A DNA stretch of 64,000 nucleotides from Eunapius fragilis. Lineage: Eukaryota; Porifera; Demospongiae; Spongillida; Spongillidae. The notes beneath the pieces are model-generated. The model did no database searches, had not been told where the DNA came from, and saw only the letters and a list, made by a program, of their open reading frames with translations. The position numbers and the translations under genes are program-made. The stretch lies in the NCBI GenBank assembly GCA_963681505.1, contig OY811975.1, positions 2,912,149 to 2,976,148 on the forward strand. The letters run 5' to 3'. Each line of letters begins with the position of its first letter. Within the stretch, counting starts at the first letter, position 1. Shown piece by piece: positions 38,401-48,733 of the stretch.

Positions 38401-39530
38401 GATGTACATGTACACATCATATGGCATGATGTACATGTACACATCATATGGCATGATGTACATGTGCACATCATATGGCATGATGTACATGTACACACCA
38501 TATGGCATGATGTACAATGGCATGATGTACATGTACACATCGTATGGCATGATGTACATGTACACATCGTATGGCATGATGTACATGTACACACCATATG
38601 GCATGATGTACATGTACACATCGTATGGCATGATGTACATGTACACATCATATGGCATGATGTACATGTACACATCATATGGCATGATGTACATGTACAC
38701 ACCATATGGCATGATGTACATGTACACATCATATGGCATGATGTACATGTACACATCATATGGCATGATGTACATGTACACATCGTATGGCATGATGTAC
38801 ATGTACACATCGTATGGCATGATGTACATGTACACACCATATGGCATGATGTACATGTACACATCGTATGGCATGATGTACATGTACACACCATATGGCA
38901 TGATGTACATGTACACATCGTATGACATGATGTACATGTACACATCGTATGGCATGATGTACATGTACACATCATATGGCATGATGTACATGTACACATC
39001 ATATGGCATGATGTACATGTACACATCATATGGCATGATGTACATGTACACATCATATGGCATGATGTACATGTACACATCATATGGCATGATGTACATG
39101 TACACATCATATGGCATGATGTACATGTACACATCGTATGGCATGATGTACATGTACACATCATATGGCATGATGTACATGTACACACCATATGGCATGA
39201 TGTACATGTACACATCATATGGCATGATGTACATGTACACATCATATGGCATGATGTACATGTACACATCATATGGCATGATGTACATGTACACATCATA
39301 TGGCATGATGTACATGTACACATCATATGGCATGACGTACATGTACACATCATATGGCATGATGTACATGTACACATCATATGGCATGATGTACATGTAC
39401 ACATCATATGGCATGATGTACATGTACACATCATATGGCATGATGTACATGTACACATCATATGGCATGACGTACATGTACACATCATATGGCATGATGT
39501 ACATGTACACATCATATGGCATGATGTACA
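35452..39530. repeat. 27-bp satellite array, left block
   Basis: About 150 copies of a 27-base unit made of GATGTACATGTACACATC and RTATGGCAT. TGTACATGTACA is a perfect palindrome in most units. Variants form higher-order blocks: ACACCATAT recurs every 189 bases (seven units) around 36382, 36571 and 36760, and a shortened unit with GTACAATGGCATG recurs every 150 bases around 37765, 37915 and 38065. Long open frames on both strands result from the 27-base (9-codon) period. It ends exactly at the transposon target duplication. Confidence 0.97.
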
Positions 39531-39600
39531 TGTTATGCGCGAAGCATGGATTTGCGCAATCCCGGGATTGTCCTGCGCAAACCCTGGATCCATGGTTTGT
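39531..39600. repeat. Left terminal inverted repeat of the transposon
   Basis: 70 bases, 68 identical to the other end. It carries GCGCAATCC / GGATTG half-palindromes, and more such motifs follow inward to about 39690; these may be transposase-binding sites. Confidence 0.9.
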
Positions 39601-39822
39601 ACCACAAACCATGGATTGACCGCGCAATCCTCGGATTGCGCGTGCGCAAACCATGGATCGGGACAATCCTGGGATTGTTCTTGCGCAAAGTATAGATATG
39701 TACATGTACATGTTTAAGCGATGGTTTAAACGGAGAATGATTTTATTACATCAAATGTGAAACGATGCATTGACTGGTATCATGTATGCGCGTGTACAAA
39801 TAAAAGGCTATATTGTACAGTA

Positions 39823-40500
39823 CTATACACGAGACACCGAGCACAGTGAACAGCGCCATGGTTTAGAACTCTTAAAAATGTGGTAAGGCAAAGACAAGCA
39901 GCTTGGGTGATACCATTCCATACACGTCCCACACTGTATCATATCTTCCTTGTGCCATGGAAGGCAACAAATGCAGTAGACTTCTGGTACCTTTAGGGTA
40001 TTTAGGATTGTGGTGGTACATTGTGCACGACTTTCATCCTCTGCAGCTGAAGCTGGAAAGACTGACATAGAGGTACTTTCAAAACACTGAAGGAGATGAA
40101 GGCGCTGCTTTTTCTCATCCCAACACTGGTCTGATGGCTCATCTCCATTGCACAAAGATGCTGCACATGCATTGCATACACCCCACAGTCACTTCCATTA
40201 GACTGTTGTTGCAATTGACAGTCACGTCACTTTTACTGCAGTGAAGAAGACCTTAAGTGTTGCTGGAGAGAGAGTGGTAAGTCGGCCATCATACATTTAA
40301 TTCCCCAAAAGTACATCCAATTGTTGACACACAGATCCAATGGGATTTATCTACATGTAACATTTGAACACCCTCTCCTCTCAGGAGAGGAAATGAAAAG
40401 TTTTCCCCCAAAATTGGATTGTCTTATCCCTTACACTGTGGAAATCCCTTTTAAGTAGTTGGTTAGCAGCAGAGATGTGTTTGTCTGTCAACCAATCACC
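39823..40500 (-). pseudogene. Ulp1-like protease and PHD finger segment
   Basis: On the minus strand, AILLGDWLTDKHISAANQLL (about 40450-40520) resembles the N-terminal part of the transposon Ulp1/C48-type domain. HVDKSHWICVS (about 40324-40355) carries the catalytic His. NV-DG (about 40290) is where the catalytic Asp is expected but a two-base loss breaks the frame. QQQSNGSDCGVYAMH (about 40167-40215) holds the Gln and catalytic Cys. Another frame change precedes CNGDEPSDQCW. The end has a C4HC3 PHD finger: VYCICCLPWHK, QCGTCMEWYHPSC, WRCSLCS. Catalysis is lost through frame breaks. Confidence 0.75.
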
Positions 40501-40719
40501 TAAAAGGATAGCATTCTTGTCATCTAAATTTAAACTTAGTTCAGACACCCAAATAGGATTAATACATTCTGCTTCATTTTTGCATGATTTCCCTCCATTC
40601 AGTGCAAAGACTGCTGCATTTTTTTACCTTTCAGGACACAACCACAATGACTGGGTGAGCAGTCCTTTTTTCATGAGCAATATTCTCGATTTGTACTGTG
40701 AGCCTCCAAAGTACATGTA

Positions 40720-41378
40720 ATAAGTTCTGCTTAATCTATTTTTGTGTTGTTGCTCGGTGCGCTTCCAGGAGAAATAAGCTTTGCTTCATCTTTTCCTTCA
40801 ATTGTGCTGTTGCTGGATGAGCGTCCAGGAGTAATATGCTCCACTTCATTTTGGCATGGCCTCCCTCCATGGCAATGGCTAGTGCATAGTTTATTTACCT
40901 TTAACGACACAACCACATCGCCGCGATGAGCAGCTTTCTGACATAGCAATTGTCTCCATAGAATTTATTACAAGGGTTCTGCCTCTTTGAAGCCTCATGC
41001 AAGCAAATGAGATTCTCATCCGTCCATTCTTTCACCTTTAATGCATCATTTGATGAGCTACTACCAGGATACAACTCTAAATCACTTTCCTGATAGCAGG
41101 ATTTAAGTACTCCTTGTGCACACCTGAGGCGATGAAACATGCTTTTTTCCAGTCTTCTCCACAACAATGCATGGTAATCGTCTAGTGTCTGTACGTACGG
41201 GCCCGATCAATTCTAGGGATTCTAACAGACACTAGGTCTCCAACATTAAATTTTCTCAAATTCTTGCAGACCAGATACGAATTTTTCATTCTTTCAGCAT
41301 TGGAGCATTAATGCTTGTCTGCGTCAATACGTGCTTTGAGGTGCTTGAAGGAGCTTCCAAATCTGCCACTATATTGCC
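40720..41378 (-). pseudogene. Post-integrase basic and Cys-rich segment
   Basis: A CTTGTATAG acceptor opens an exon at 41378. Readable parts on the minus strand are RFGSSFKHLKARIDADKH then a TAA, AERMKNSYLVCKNLRKFNVG with DLVSVRIPRIDRA, another frame change, HRLRCAQGVLKSCYQESDLE with LYPGSSSS, and VKEWTDENLICLHEASKRQN. In a shifted frame follows KLCTSHCHGGRPCQNE, a Cys/His cluster. Two short repeats, ITPGRSSSNST and ISPGSAPSNNT, end it. This matches the C-terminal half of KRBA2-like transposase proteins as I remember them. Confidence 0.7.
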
Positions 41379-41618
41379 CTATACAAGTAAGAAATTACAC
41401 AATAAAAATATATTATTTTGCCAAAATGAGCTTTAAATACAACATACATAGCAAAAAACAAGCTACTACATGTATAAACTGAGACAAAATAAATCATTGC
41501 TACATGTACTAAGGGCTATCATAATTATGAATGAACCTTACATTTTACAAGAAGTGATAAATACATGAAATTAAGACATATATCTTAATTACCCCTCATC
41601 ATAATTGCATTGTGATAC

Positions 41619-41696
41619 CTTCATTATCATCACTATCAGCATCAACATCATCATCTACTCCATCATCATCATCAGCCTTTGCTAGCTCAGTACTTT
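41619..41696 (-). CDS. Acidic linker exon of the transposon gene
   Basis: 78 bases in symmetric phase 1 between a TTGTTCAG acceptor and a GTATC donor encode ESTELAKADDDDGVDDDV then DADSDDNE. The strong Asp/Glu bias marks a flexible acidic linker. Confidence 0.55.
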
Positions 41697-42572
41697 CTGA
41701 ACAAGTCAGTAGAGATCACAAATTTATGCTTTTTATCCATCCGAGTGTAAAACTGTAGGTCAAAGCAAAAACAAGCTACATGTACATGTGTATCTAGGTG
41801 GAAAATTTGATAAATATTTGAACCCACCTCGGGAATCAAAACTTCATAAACATATGATATGCCATATCCACGCATCATATATGCATTTGTAACAGTACCC
41901 AGATAAGTACATAATCTTCCTTGCTATATAAGGAGCATGCTTATAACCATGTAAGTGTACGTAATTACAACTTCATTAATGACTAACCAAATGATCAGGC
42001 AGCACTTTGGATGGTCCAAAGTTGTCATGAAGGTGAATGTTACTTTTCTCACTCTTGCTTCCATGCCAGTATATGTTGTGAAAATTAGAGTTTGTTTCCC
42101 CCTGAATTATTCCAATAAGGTCTGGCTGAATGTGTTGATGGATAAAATGAATAAATTTTTAAATAAATGCATCAGGTATGACCTTCAATCGATCCATTTC
42201 TGCTTTGATATAGTTGAACAGGTGCATATCTGCAGGACTGTAACAAATTTGCACACAGAAAAGTTTGCAAATGCAACATTGCTTTACACATTAATACCTT
42301 AATTACCTTGCATAGAAATCATCTTGATCTTTTGCAGCAGACGCTAGTATAAATAATATGATTACCTGTAATGCTAGTTATTCAAATCTTTAACCTTAAC
42401 TATACCGATCACCTAATATTATATAAAATTAATACCATTATTATAGTTCATGTATGTGGGTTTCTTCTCACTTATGCATTGTGTTACATTTGTTTCACTT
42501 TGCTTTGCATCTGAATCTGGAGTGATGTAATAGTATACATGTACACATACAAATTGCATATCATTTACTGAC

Positions 42573-43181
42573 CTGATTCACGACTTCCTTCTCTATCAAC
42601 AATAAAATAATCTGAATCAAATTGAGAGTGACTGAATAATGTTAGCGGGGAAGTACAATTCACCTGATACATGTATATCAGTCACTTCTTTCTCAACACC
42701 ACATGTATCTGCAGCAATTTATGGAGTAACAAAGTGCATTAAGATACCTTGGCCTTGTGTTATTATTCAACGTATATTATACTGCATAAAATCTGCTGAC
42801 CTGATTCATCACTTCCTTCTTTATCTACAATACCAGTGGCTGTAAATGAAATAATCTGAATCAAATTGAGAGTGACTGAATAGTGTTAGCGGGAAAGTAC
42901 AATTCACCTGATACATGTATATCAGTCACTTCTTTCTCTACATCACAAGTATCTACAGCAATGTATGGAGTTAACAGGTGCATTAAGGTACCTTGGCCTT
43001 GTGTATTACTACATATTATCATATAATTTACTGACCTGATTCATCACTTTCTTCTTTATCAAAATTACCAGTGACTGTAAAAATCAGAATCAATGAATAA
43101 TATTGCTAGCATAAATTAAAAACAATTCACCTGATACACCCTGTACATCTGCAGACACTTCTTTCACAACATCACAAGTAT
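42573..43181 (-). repeat. Threefold tandem duplication of an exon pair
   Basis: Three copies of about 228-235 bases each hold two phase-1 exons on the minus strand. First exons: 43074-43036, 42839-42801, 42611-42573, each 39 bases, encoding for example TGNFDKEESDES and TGIVDKEGSDES. Second exons: 43181-43131 (51 bases), 42952-42908 and 42708-42664 (45 bases), encoding for example DTCDVVEKEVTDIHVS. Acceptors (CAG, or TAG in the middle copy) and GTCAG / GTGAAT donors are kept in all copies. The exons lengthen the acidic linker after the integrase. Confidence 0.75.
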
Positions 43182-43390
43182 CTGCAGTAATATACGAAGT
43201 AACAAGTACAAGTACATCAAGGTATCTTAGCCATACATAAAATACAGAATAGTTACAATTTTACAATTCTTTAGTCACAAGAATCTATCTCAGCCTCACA
43301 AAAAATACATCTATATGTACAAAATATTAGAGACCACAAAAACAAAATGTGCCTTGTAAAAGTCTACAAGTATTCTTGTATAAATACAAG

Positions 43391-44005
43391 CTACACATGT
43401 GTACTGCACCCTAAGATATCAGACACTGCTTCTTCCATAACAATGCCCTTGGTTGTACCAGGAAATGGTGATGAATGAGGAGGTTGACCAAACACCAGCT
43501 GGTAAGGAGTTGTCTTTGTTGTTGCATGCACGCAAGTGTTCAATTTATCTGCAACTATACTGATGTAGTAGATAATTATACTTACATTGAATTTCATGTA
43601 GCCAGTCTGTCCAGGACTTAGTTCCCTTGCTTTCATGAAAATGACAGTTCCCTTGCTTTCATGAAAATGACAAGCTATCATTTCTTCCACTTTCGCATTG
43701 CCTCTTTCTACCAGTCCTTGGCTTTGAGGATGGCATGGTCTGCCATTGACAATGGAAATTTCACCAGGCCAGTTCTTTACTAATTCGGCCACCAAAGTGC
43801 TTGCAAATTCTCGCCCATTGTCAGATTGCAATATTTTGGGTAAACCAAGATATGCAAAAACTTTTGTTGCAAGGTTCCAGGCCACCTCTTTGCTACTCTT
43901 CCTCTGAAGGGCAAATAGTACATGGAATTTAGACCAATGGTCAATGTAGTGTCCTATCCAATTATACGGTCCATCAGGTCGGTGGCGCATGTCTATTAGT
44001 TCTAC
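43391..44005 (-). pseudogene. DDE integrase core of the transposon
   Basis: Minus-strand reading RHRPDGPYNWIGHYIDHWSK, then GLPKILQSDNGREFAS, then PQSQGLVERGNAKVEEM. The catalytic triad is visible as Asp (codon 43942-43940), Asp (43822-43820) and Glu (43708-43706), spaced D-39-D-37-E. A 26-base direct duplication at 43620-43645/43646-43671 then shifts the frame. Without one copy the frame runs WTDWLHEIQ, and after a candidate 31-base intron (43585-43555) ADKLNTCVHATTKTTPYQLV, the usual end of the core. The join to the previous exon is also off by one base. Confidence 0.8.
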
Positions 44006-44062
44006 CTAGCTTGTTAAACACCACTGTCAACTTTGTTTTGCTGTGCATAAAGTGTAACTCAC

Positions 44063-44701
44063 CTGACCTCTACTCTGATGCAATGATGGGTTTCAGGGGT
44101 GCTTGATTGTGCTGTACTTTTTGAGTACTGCAAAGGGGGCACAGGCTCACAAACTTCTGTACAGCTGACCGTGGAAGACACTCATAGCATGCCGAAATCT
44201 GTAATAGTAAAAACTATACTCTATTATACTGTATAATATTCATGAAACAAATTCTACCAGAATACCTCTGCAAGAATTTTTTTGTAGCCCACATGACCTC
44301 GCTCTTGGCAATGCACCCTGTGAAGTATCTCAAAGAAGTCTTCAACATAAGCCACTCTTCTAACGTGGCTAAGCACGGTGGTGTCACTACAATCCTGTAT
44401 GGTTAAAACAGAAAAAACAAGTACAAGTAAAAAATACTTCTCACATTTTTCTAATGTTCACCTTTTTTCTGGCAGGCAAGCAAAGCACATCCGACAGACC
44501 AAGCGCAGGATAGGATATTAGGGAAAATTTGCGTGATTTTACCCAAAATTTCAAATGATGATCACTATCGTTACAAGTCCCTTTCAAAAGCGCAACGATC
44601 TTGTTGCCCTTTGCTCTTGTTATTACTTTACTGCCAGGTTTCATCCCTGACAAGAATGAATCCACCAAAAACGTCTGGAAGGTGTCCTTTTGAGCATCCA
44701 T
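44063..44701 (-). pseudogene. Transposase N-terminus and HHCC zinc motif
   Basis: Exon 44701-44462 (80 codons, ATG start) reads MDAQKDTFQTFLVDSF, GSKVITRAKGNKIVALLKG, KFWVKSRKFSLISYPALGLS then DVLCLPARKK. Exon 44394-44266 reads VAYVEDFFEILHRVHC then QERGHVGYKKILAE, giving the two His. Exon 44198-44063 gives VSLCPLCSTQK with the two Cys and ends KPIIASE-stop-RS, the TAG being at 44070-44072. Introns are 67, 67 and 57 bases. The pattern matches KRBA2-like Ginger transposases. Confidence 0.75.
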
Positions 44702-44938
44702 ATCGCATATAACCGATCCGCTCTAAATAACGCCTAGCAACTCACAGTTGGTTGATGAAGTAGCTGTACACAGCGTGTGGTGTTTAAATAGCCCAAACAG
44801 CTTGGAGACCAAGAGACTGTTATCAATGTGTATTCTGAACGGTACGATACAAGTTGTAACTTCGTAATAGCTTCAGTCCTTTAATTCGAAATGCAACTGA
44901 TTACGTCAATACGTTGGTGCAATCTCGAGATTGCGCAA

Positions 44939-45008
44939 ACAAACCATGGATCCAGGGTTTGCGCAGGGCAATCCCTGGATTGCGCAAATCCATGCTTCGC
45001 GCATAACA
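44939..45008. repeat. Right terminal inverted repeat of the transposon
   Basis: Reverse complement of 39531-39600 with two mismatches. Ends CGCGCATAACA, followed by the TACA duplication. Confidence 0.9.
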
Positions 45009-45768
45009 TACACGTACACATCGTATGGCATGATGTACATGTACACATCGTATGGCATGATGTACATGTACACATCGTATGGCATGATGTACATGTACAC
45101 ATCGTATGGCATGATGTACATGTACACATCATATGTCATGATGTACATGTACACATCATATGGCATGATGTACATGTACACATCATATGGCATGATGTAC
45201 ACGTACACATCATATGGCATGATGTACATGTACACATCATATGGCATGATGTACATGTACACATCATATGGCATGATGTACATGTACACATCATATGGCA
45301 TGATGTACATGTACACATCATATGGCATGATGTACACGTACACATCATATGGCATGATGTACATGTACACATCATATGGCATGATGTACATGTACACATC
45401 ATATGGCATGATGTACACGTACACATCATATGGCATGATGTACATGTACACATCATATGGCATGATGTACATGTACACATCATATGGCATGATGTACATG
45501 TACACATCATATGGCATGATGTACACGTACACATCATATGGCATGATGTACATGTACACATCATATGGCATGATGTACATGTACACATCATATGGCATGA
45601 TGTACATGTACACATCATATGGCATGATGTACACGTACACATCATATGGCATGATGTACATGTGCACATCATATGGCATGATGTACATGTACACATCATA
45701 TGGCATGATGTACATGTACACATCATATGGCATGATGTACATGTACACATCGTATGGCATGATGTACA
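45009..45768. repeat. 27-bp satellite array, right block
   Basis: About 28 units of the same satellite, in the same orientation as the left block. A GTACACGTACAC variant is frequent here and is the form that was hit by the transposon. The two blocks were one array of about 4.8 kb before the insertion. Confidence 0.95.
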
Positions 45769-45955
45769 AGACATACTTGACTACAATATTGCTTGCTCAT
45801 ATTACATTGGCAGAGGGAGGGTGTGTCCAAGATTGGCTCCAGCTCTGAGGTGTGGCAACATGCTGTAACCCCTTTAGTTCAAAGAGTGCTCTAGTTGAAC
45901 GTTGTGTGTTATTAGGGCATTACTCCACACCCCATGCTTATCCACTTTTCTTCAG

Positions 45956-48139
45956 CGTGTCCAGCCCCTACCATGGCAAGCATCTCTGCTACAACGCCTC
46001 CCTCTAGCAAAGCAAGTGTCTCTGCTACCATGACAGAGCCTCGTCCCTCCGGACCTCCTGCTATTGTTACTGATGACATCATCATCATTGGTATGGTCAT
46101 TGTGCCACAATGGTGTGGATTTTTGTTTGAGCCATGTTTTGTTTTAGCAATCCTGGTGCCAAAAGGGGTGGTGTTGGTGGTGATGGTTCTGGTGGTGGTT
46201 CTGGTGGTGATGGTATGTGTCTACTGTCGTCGTAGAAGATCACATAAAATCATCATAACAGGAGAGGAGGTGAGTATAGAGTGTTTGTGAGTGGGAAAAG
46301 TGTTTCCTGTTGTAATAACAATTATGGACCACTATATTACAGAAGCTGCTGACCCAAATACATAAATATACATGTAGTGGAGCATTTAGATTAACACTAG
46401 GGGGGTGCTATGGGTGGGTGACCTAGCAATTCGGCTTCACCCACTTAACCCTGTGTGCACTGGTTGATTTTCACGCAAGTGACGAAATGATCAGTTAATC
46501 GGCAATATTGGCAAGTATTTTGATACTGGTGCTGGCATTCAAGCTACAAAACTGCTGTCTTTAGTACTTAACAACAGAGGCAGGTACACAAAAGGAGGTC
46601 CCAAATTGTTTCGTTCTGCCGCTATTGTTTATACTCACACCAGCAGCAGGATACTTGGCAGAAATGTAAATTAATATTTTCAAGAGGGTATTTAAAGATA
46701 GGTATCTGTACATGTATATACACATTCTACAGCCAAGATGCATCATTCCTATCAGTGCACATAAGGTTAAATGGGTGAAGCCAAATTTCAAAGTCACCCA
46801 TTTATAATACCTCTCATGTACATGTACACCTTCTACCTGAGTACATTAACATACCAGCTTAATTAGTACACACAACACTAGTGTTGCTGCAATTTGTACC
46901 AACTGCATAACATGACATAATATGACCTCCTCCCCCTAATCCCACATAATCCCATACCCATCTTCCCATACCCATCATATTCCATACCCACCAACCCTAT
47001 ACCCCACCCCCATACCCATCTTCCCATACCCATCATATCCCATACCCACCAAACCTATACCCCACCCCCATACCCCATCCCCATACCCATACCCCACTCT
47101 CCCACCTCCATAACTCCCCCATGGATTGTATTCAAATTGGTTATTACAAGTATGAAAATAAAAAGGGAAAATCCCTTGAGTTTATGTAGCTACAAAGTGA
47201 TGAAACACTATTCATAACAATACCAATATGTTTGCCCACCAAAGTAATGTGATACATGTTAGGTGAGTTAACTATGAATGTCTTGTTCTCCACAGAGTGA
47301 CAACCATCCCGCTTTTGGGCAGCCACTACAGCAGACACAAGGCAGTGTGGTGCGTATATGTTTGTACACTATGTGAAGTTTTGTTGGTGCATATGCATGT
47401 GCTGGGGTCTATTGGGATATCCTTGTGCATATCCAGACTTACATATGCGAGGGCAGAGGTCTGGATATCCTAGTGCTTGTGGTCTGGTCCATATATTTAT
47501 GTATGCAAGGGCCAAAGCTTGGATATTCTGAACACAGTATTACTTGTTTCTTATCCTACACAGTCACAATCGACTGCACTGGCTGTATCACCTCCATCAC
47601 ATAGGTAAGGTGTGCTAACATGTCTAAGCATACACATGCATAGTGCGCACAGGTACATGTAGTAGTCATAGCTTGTACGTTAAAGTCTGATTTTTTGGAA
47701 CATGTCTATGGTACAATATGATGTACCATAGACTAGAAAAGTAGCTGCACCCCTCCATGTACATGTCTCTGTTGATCCGTAGATTGAACATGCCTGCATT
47801 AATGTTTGATTGTTGACATTCTGAAAGGATTAAGTGTCTAATTGTGTAATCAGTTATACACATGTCTCCCTCTTCTCATTCCTCATCTTCTCCCCCCCCC
47901 CACACCCCACCCCCTCCTTCCCCTCCCTCCTCCTTGTCTCTGTTGGTTCAAAATCCGAATGTTCTGTACTACAGCATAACGGAACCTCCCAAGACAAACA
48001 CCTCCCGAACAGATGGAGATTCTCTACGCAGCCAGGCCAACTTGCCCTTCCAGGTAGGTTGTGGCATAAGAATATTTGTGTAACCACTGAGTAATGTTTC
48101 TCACAGACAATGAAGGAGGATGAGGAGCTGTTGTGTTAA
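45956..48139 (+). CDS. Receptor gene C, 3' part: stalk, membrane helix, four tail exons
   Basis: Six exons join in frame to a stop. 45956-46090 (phase 1-1) encodes a Ser/Thr/Pro stalk starting CPAPTMASISATTPPSS. 46148-46269 (1-0) encodes the helix AILVPKGVVLVVMVLVVVLV with the stop-transfer CRRRRSHK. 47296-47349 (0-0) reads SDNHPAFGQPLQQTQGSV; 47564-47604 (0-2) SQSTALAVSPPSH; 47975-48053 (2-0) ITEPPKTNTSRTDGDSLRSQ; 48107-48139 TMKEDEELLC and TAA. The first intron is 57 bases. The product is a single-pass receptor with a short acidic tail and no kinase. Phases allow joining to the Ig exon at 35011-35286. The tail has no motif I can name. Confidence 0.75.
46940..47112. repeat. CCCATACCC-type short repeats
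   Basis: CCATACCCATCTTCCCATAC, CATCATATTCCATACCCACC and TATACCCCACCCCC recur in two overlapping rounds. In the intron before tail exon 1 of gene C. Confidence 0.8.
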
Positions 48140-48160
48140 CAGGACACTCTGGTTAAAAAC
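47850..48160 (+). repeat. Duplicated segment, partner at 54.52-54.81 kb
   Basis: Covers the last two exons of receptor gene C. The 54-kb partner keeps the pyrimidine tract, TCTCTGTTGG, CTACAACCACTAATG and AACAGGACACT-like parts, but its exon frames are broken. Confidence 0.65.
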
Positions 48161-48284
48161 ATTGACTGCATTTATACATGTAACTTACTATTCATTATCA
48201 TGCTTTGTATGAAATGTTTAGTACATGTATTTGTGAAGAAGTTTCCAATGTTCAGAAGAATGTCATTTCTCTAAATACCATGGA

Positions 48285-48530
48285 GGTTATCAGGTTAACC
48301 AATAAGCCAACACCATGGGAACATGGGGTTAAAAAGCACATACCAATGCTAAGGGAACACTAGGTTAAAGCACAGACCATTGCCAAGGAAGCTTGGGGGT
48401 TAAATCACATACCGTTGCCAAGGAAACATGGGGTTAAAGTGCAGATGCCAAGGGAACATGGAGTTAATACACAAACCAATGCCAAGGTAAAGCAATAGCC
48501 AATACAAAGGGAACATGGGGTTAAACGACA
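48285..48530. repeat. Degenerate GGTTAAA minisatellite, 3' flank of gene C
   Basis: Units of about 35 bases with ATGGGGTTAAA, ACACAT or CACAGA, ACCATTGCCAAGGAAAC, about seven copies with many changes. Confidence 0.75.
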
Positions 48531-48585
48531 TGTACCAGCATCCACTCTACTAGCAGCTGTTTTACTATATCTGTGCTTCACTCAG

Positions 48586-48733
48586 CCTGGAGCCATTAGC
48601 AGTATCCATGACAGCAAGATCTTGGTGCCAGGGCTTGAGTTATGTCCTCTGAGGCTGGTGGAGAATGTTCACAGCCCTTGTACAGTGGAGGGGTTCCAGT
48701 TTGTGAATTGTGCACCTGTGGTTGAGATATCAG
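48586..48733 (+). CDS. Exon candidate, Cys-containing, unrecognised
   Basis: After a CACTCAG acceptor 49 codons and one base stay open to a CAG/GTGGCC donor: PGAISSIHDSKILVPGLELC, PLRLVENVHSPCTVEGFQFV, NCAPVVEIS. Cys spacing suggests an extracellular piece, but no domain is recognised. It starts 450 bases after the stop of gene C, so it would belong to another gene on the same strand. Weak donor. Confidence 0.35.

Larger units (their letters stand above)
39823..44701 (-). pseudogene. Transposase gene of the Ginger-type element, broken
   Basis: One minus-strand multi-exon gene is inferred from ATG 44701 to TAG 39823-39825. Domain order: N-terminal region, HHCC zinc motif, DDE integrase core, acidic linker, a basic FNVGDLVSVRIP segment, Cys-rich region, Ulp1-like protease, PHD finger. 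Defects include an in-frame TAG at 44070-44072, a 26-base tandem duplication at 43620-43671, a TAA in the HYxxxAERM region near 41300, and frameshifts before the Cys-rich and within the protease parts. In intact relatives the integrase would cut and join element ends; the protease and PHD parts are accessory with unproven roles. Confidence 0.8.
39531..45008. mobile_element. Ginger-type DNA transposon, 5478 bp, in the 27-bp satellite
   Basis: The ends are 70-base terminal inverted repeats (39531-39600 and 44939-45008) differing at two positions and beginning TGTTATGCGCG. TACA stands directly outside both ends (39527-39530 and 45009-45012), a 4-base target duplication. Removing the element and one TACA restores a normal satellite unit. 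Inside, on the minus strand, lies a gene with an HHCC/DDE integrase, a Cys-rich region, a Ulp1-like protease and a PHD finger. From memory of the family, Ginger elements have an LTR-integrase-like transposase, TGT-starting ends and 4-base duplications. The coding part is broken, so it is now immobile unless helped by another copy. Confidence 0.88.

Noticed and set aside
35408-39711. Open frames above 1400 codons on both strands of the 27-bp array
   Set aside because: Nine-codon periodicity of a satellite. Frames on both strands and in other phases are equally long.
39531-45008. Retrovirus-like or LTR retrotransposon origin of the integrase
   Set aside because: No reverse transcriptase, RNase H or direct LTRs; the ends are inverted repeats and the gene has introns, which fits a DNA transposon.
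35452-45768. CRISPR-like repeat/spacer pattern
   Set aside because: Units are contiguous direct repeats without unique spacers, in a eukaryotic context.
44891-45868. Open frames starting in the transposon end and running into the right satellite block
   Set aside because: They combine the terminal inverted repeat and satellite units; no independent support.
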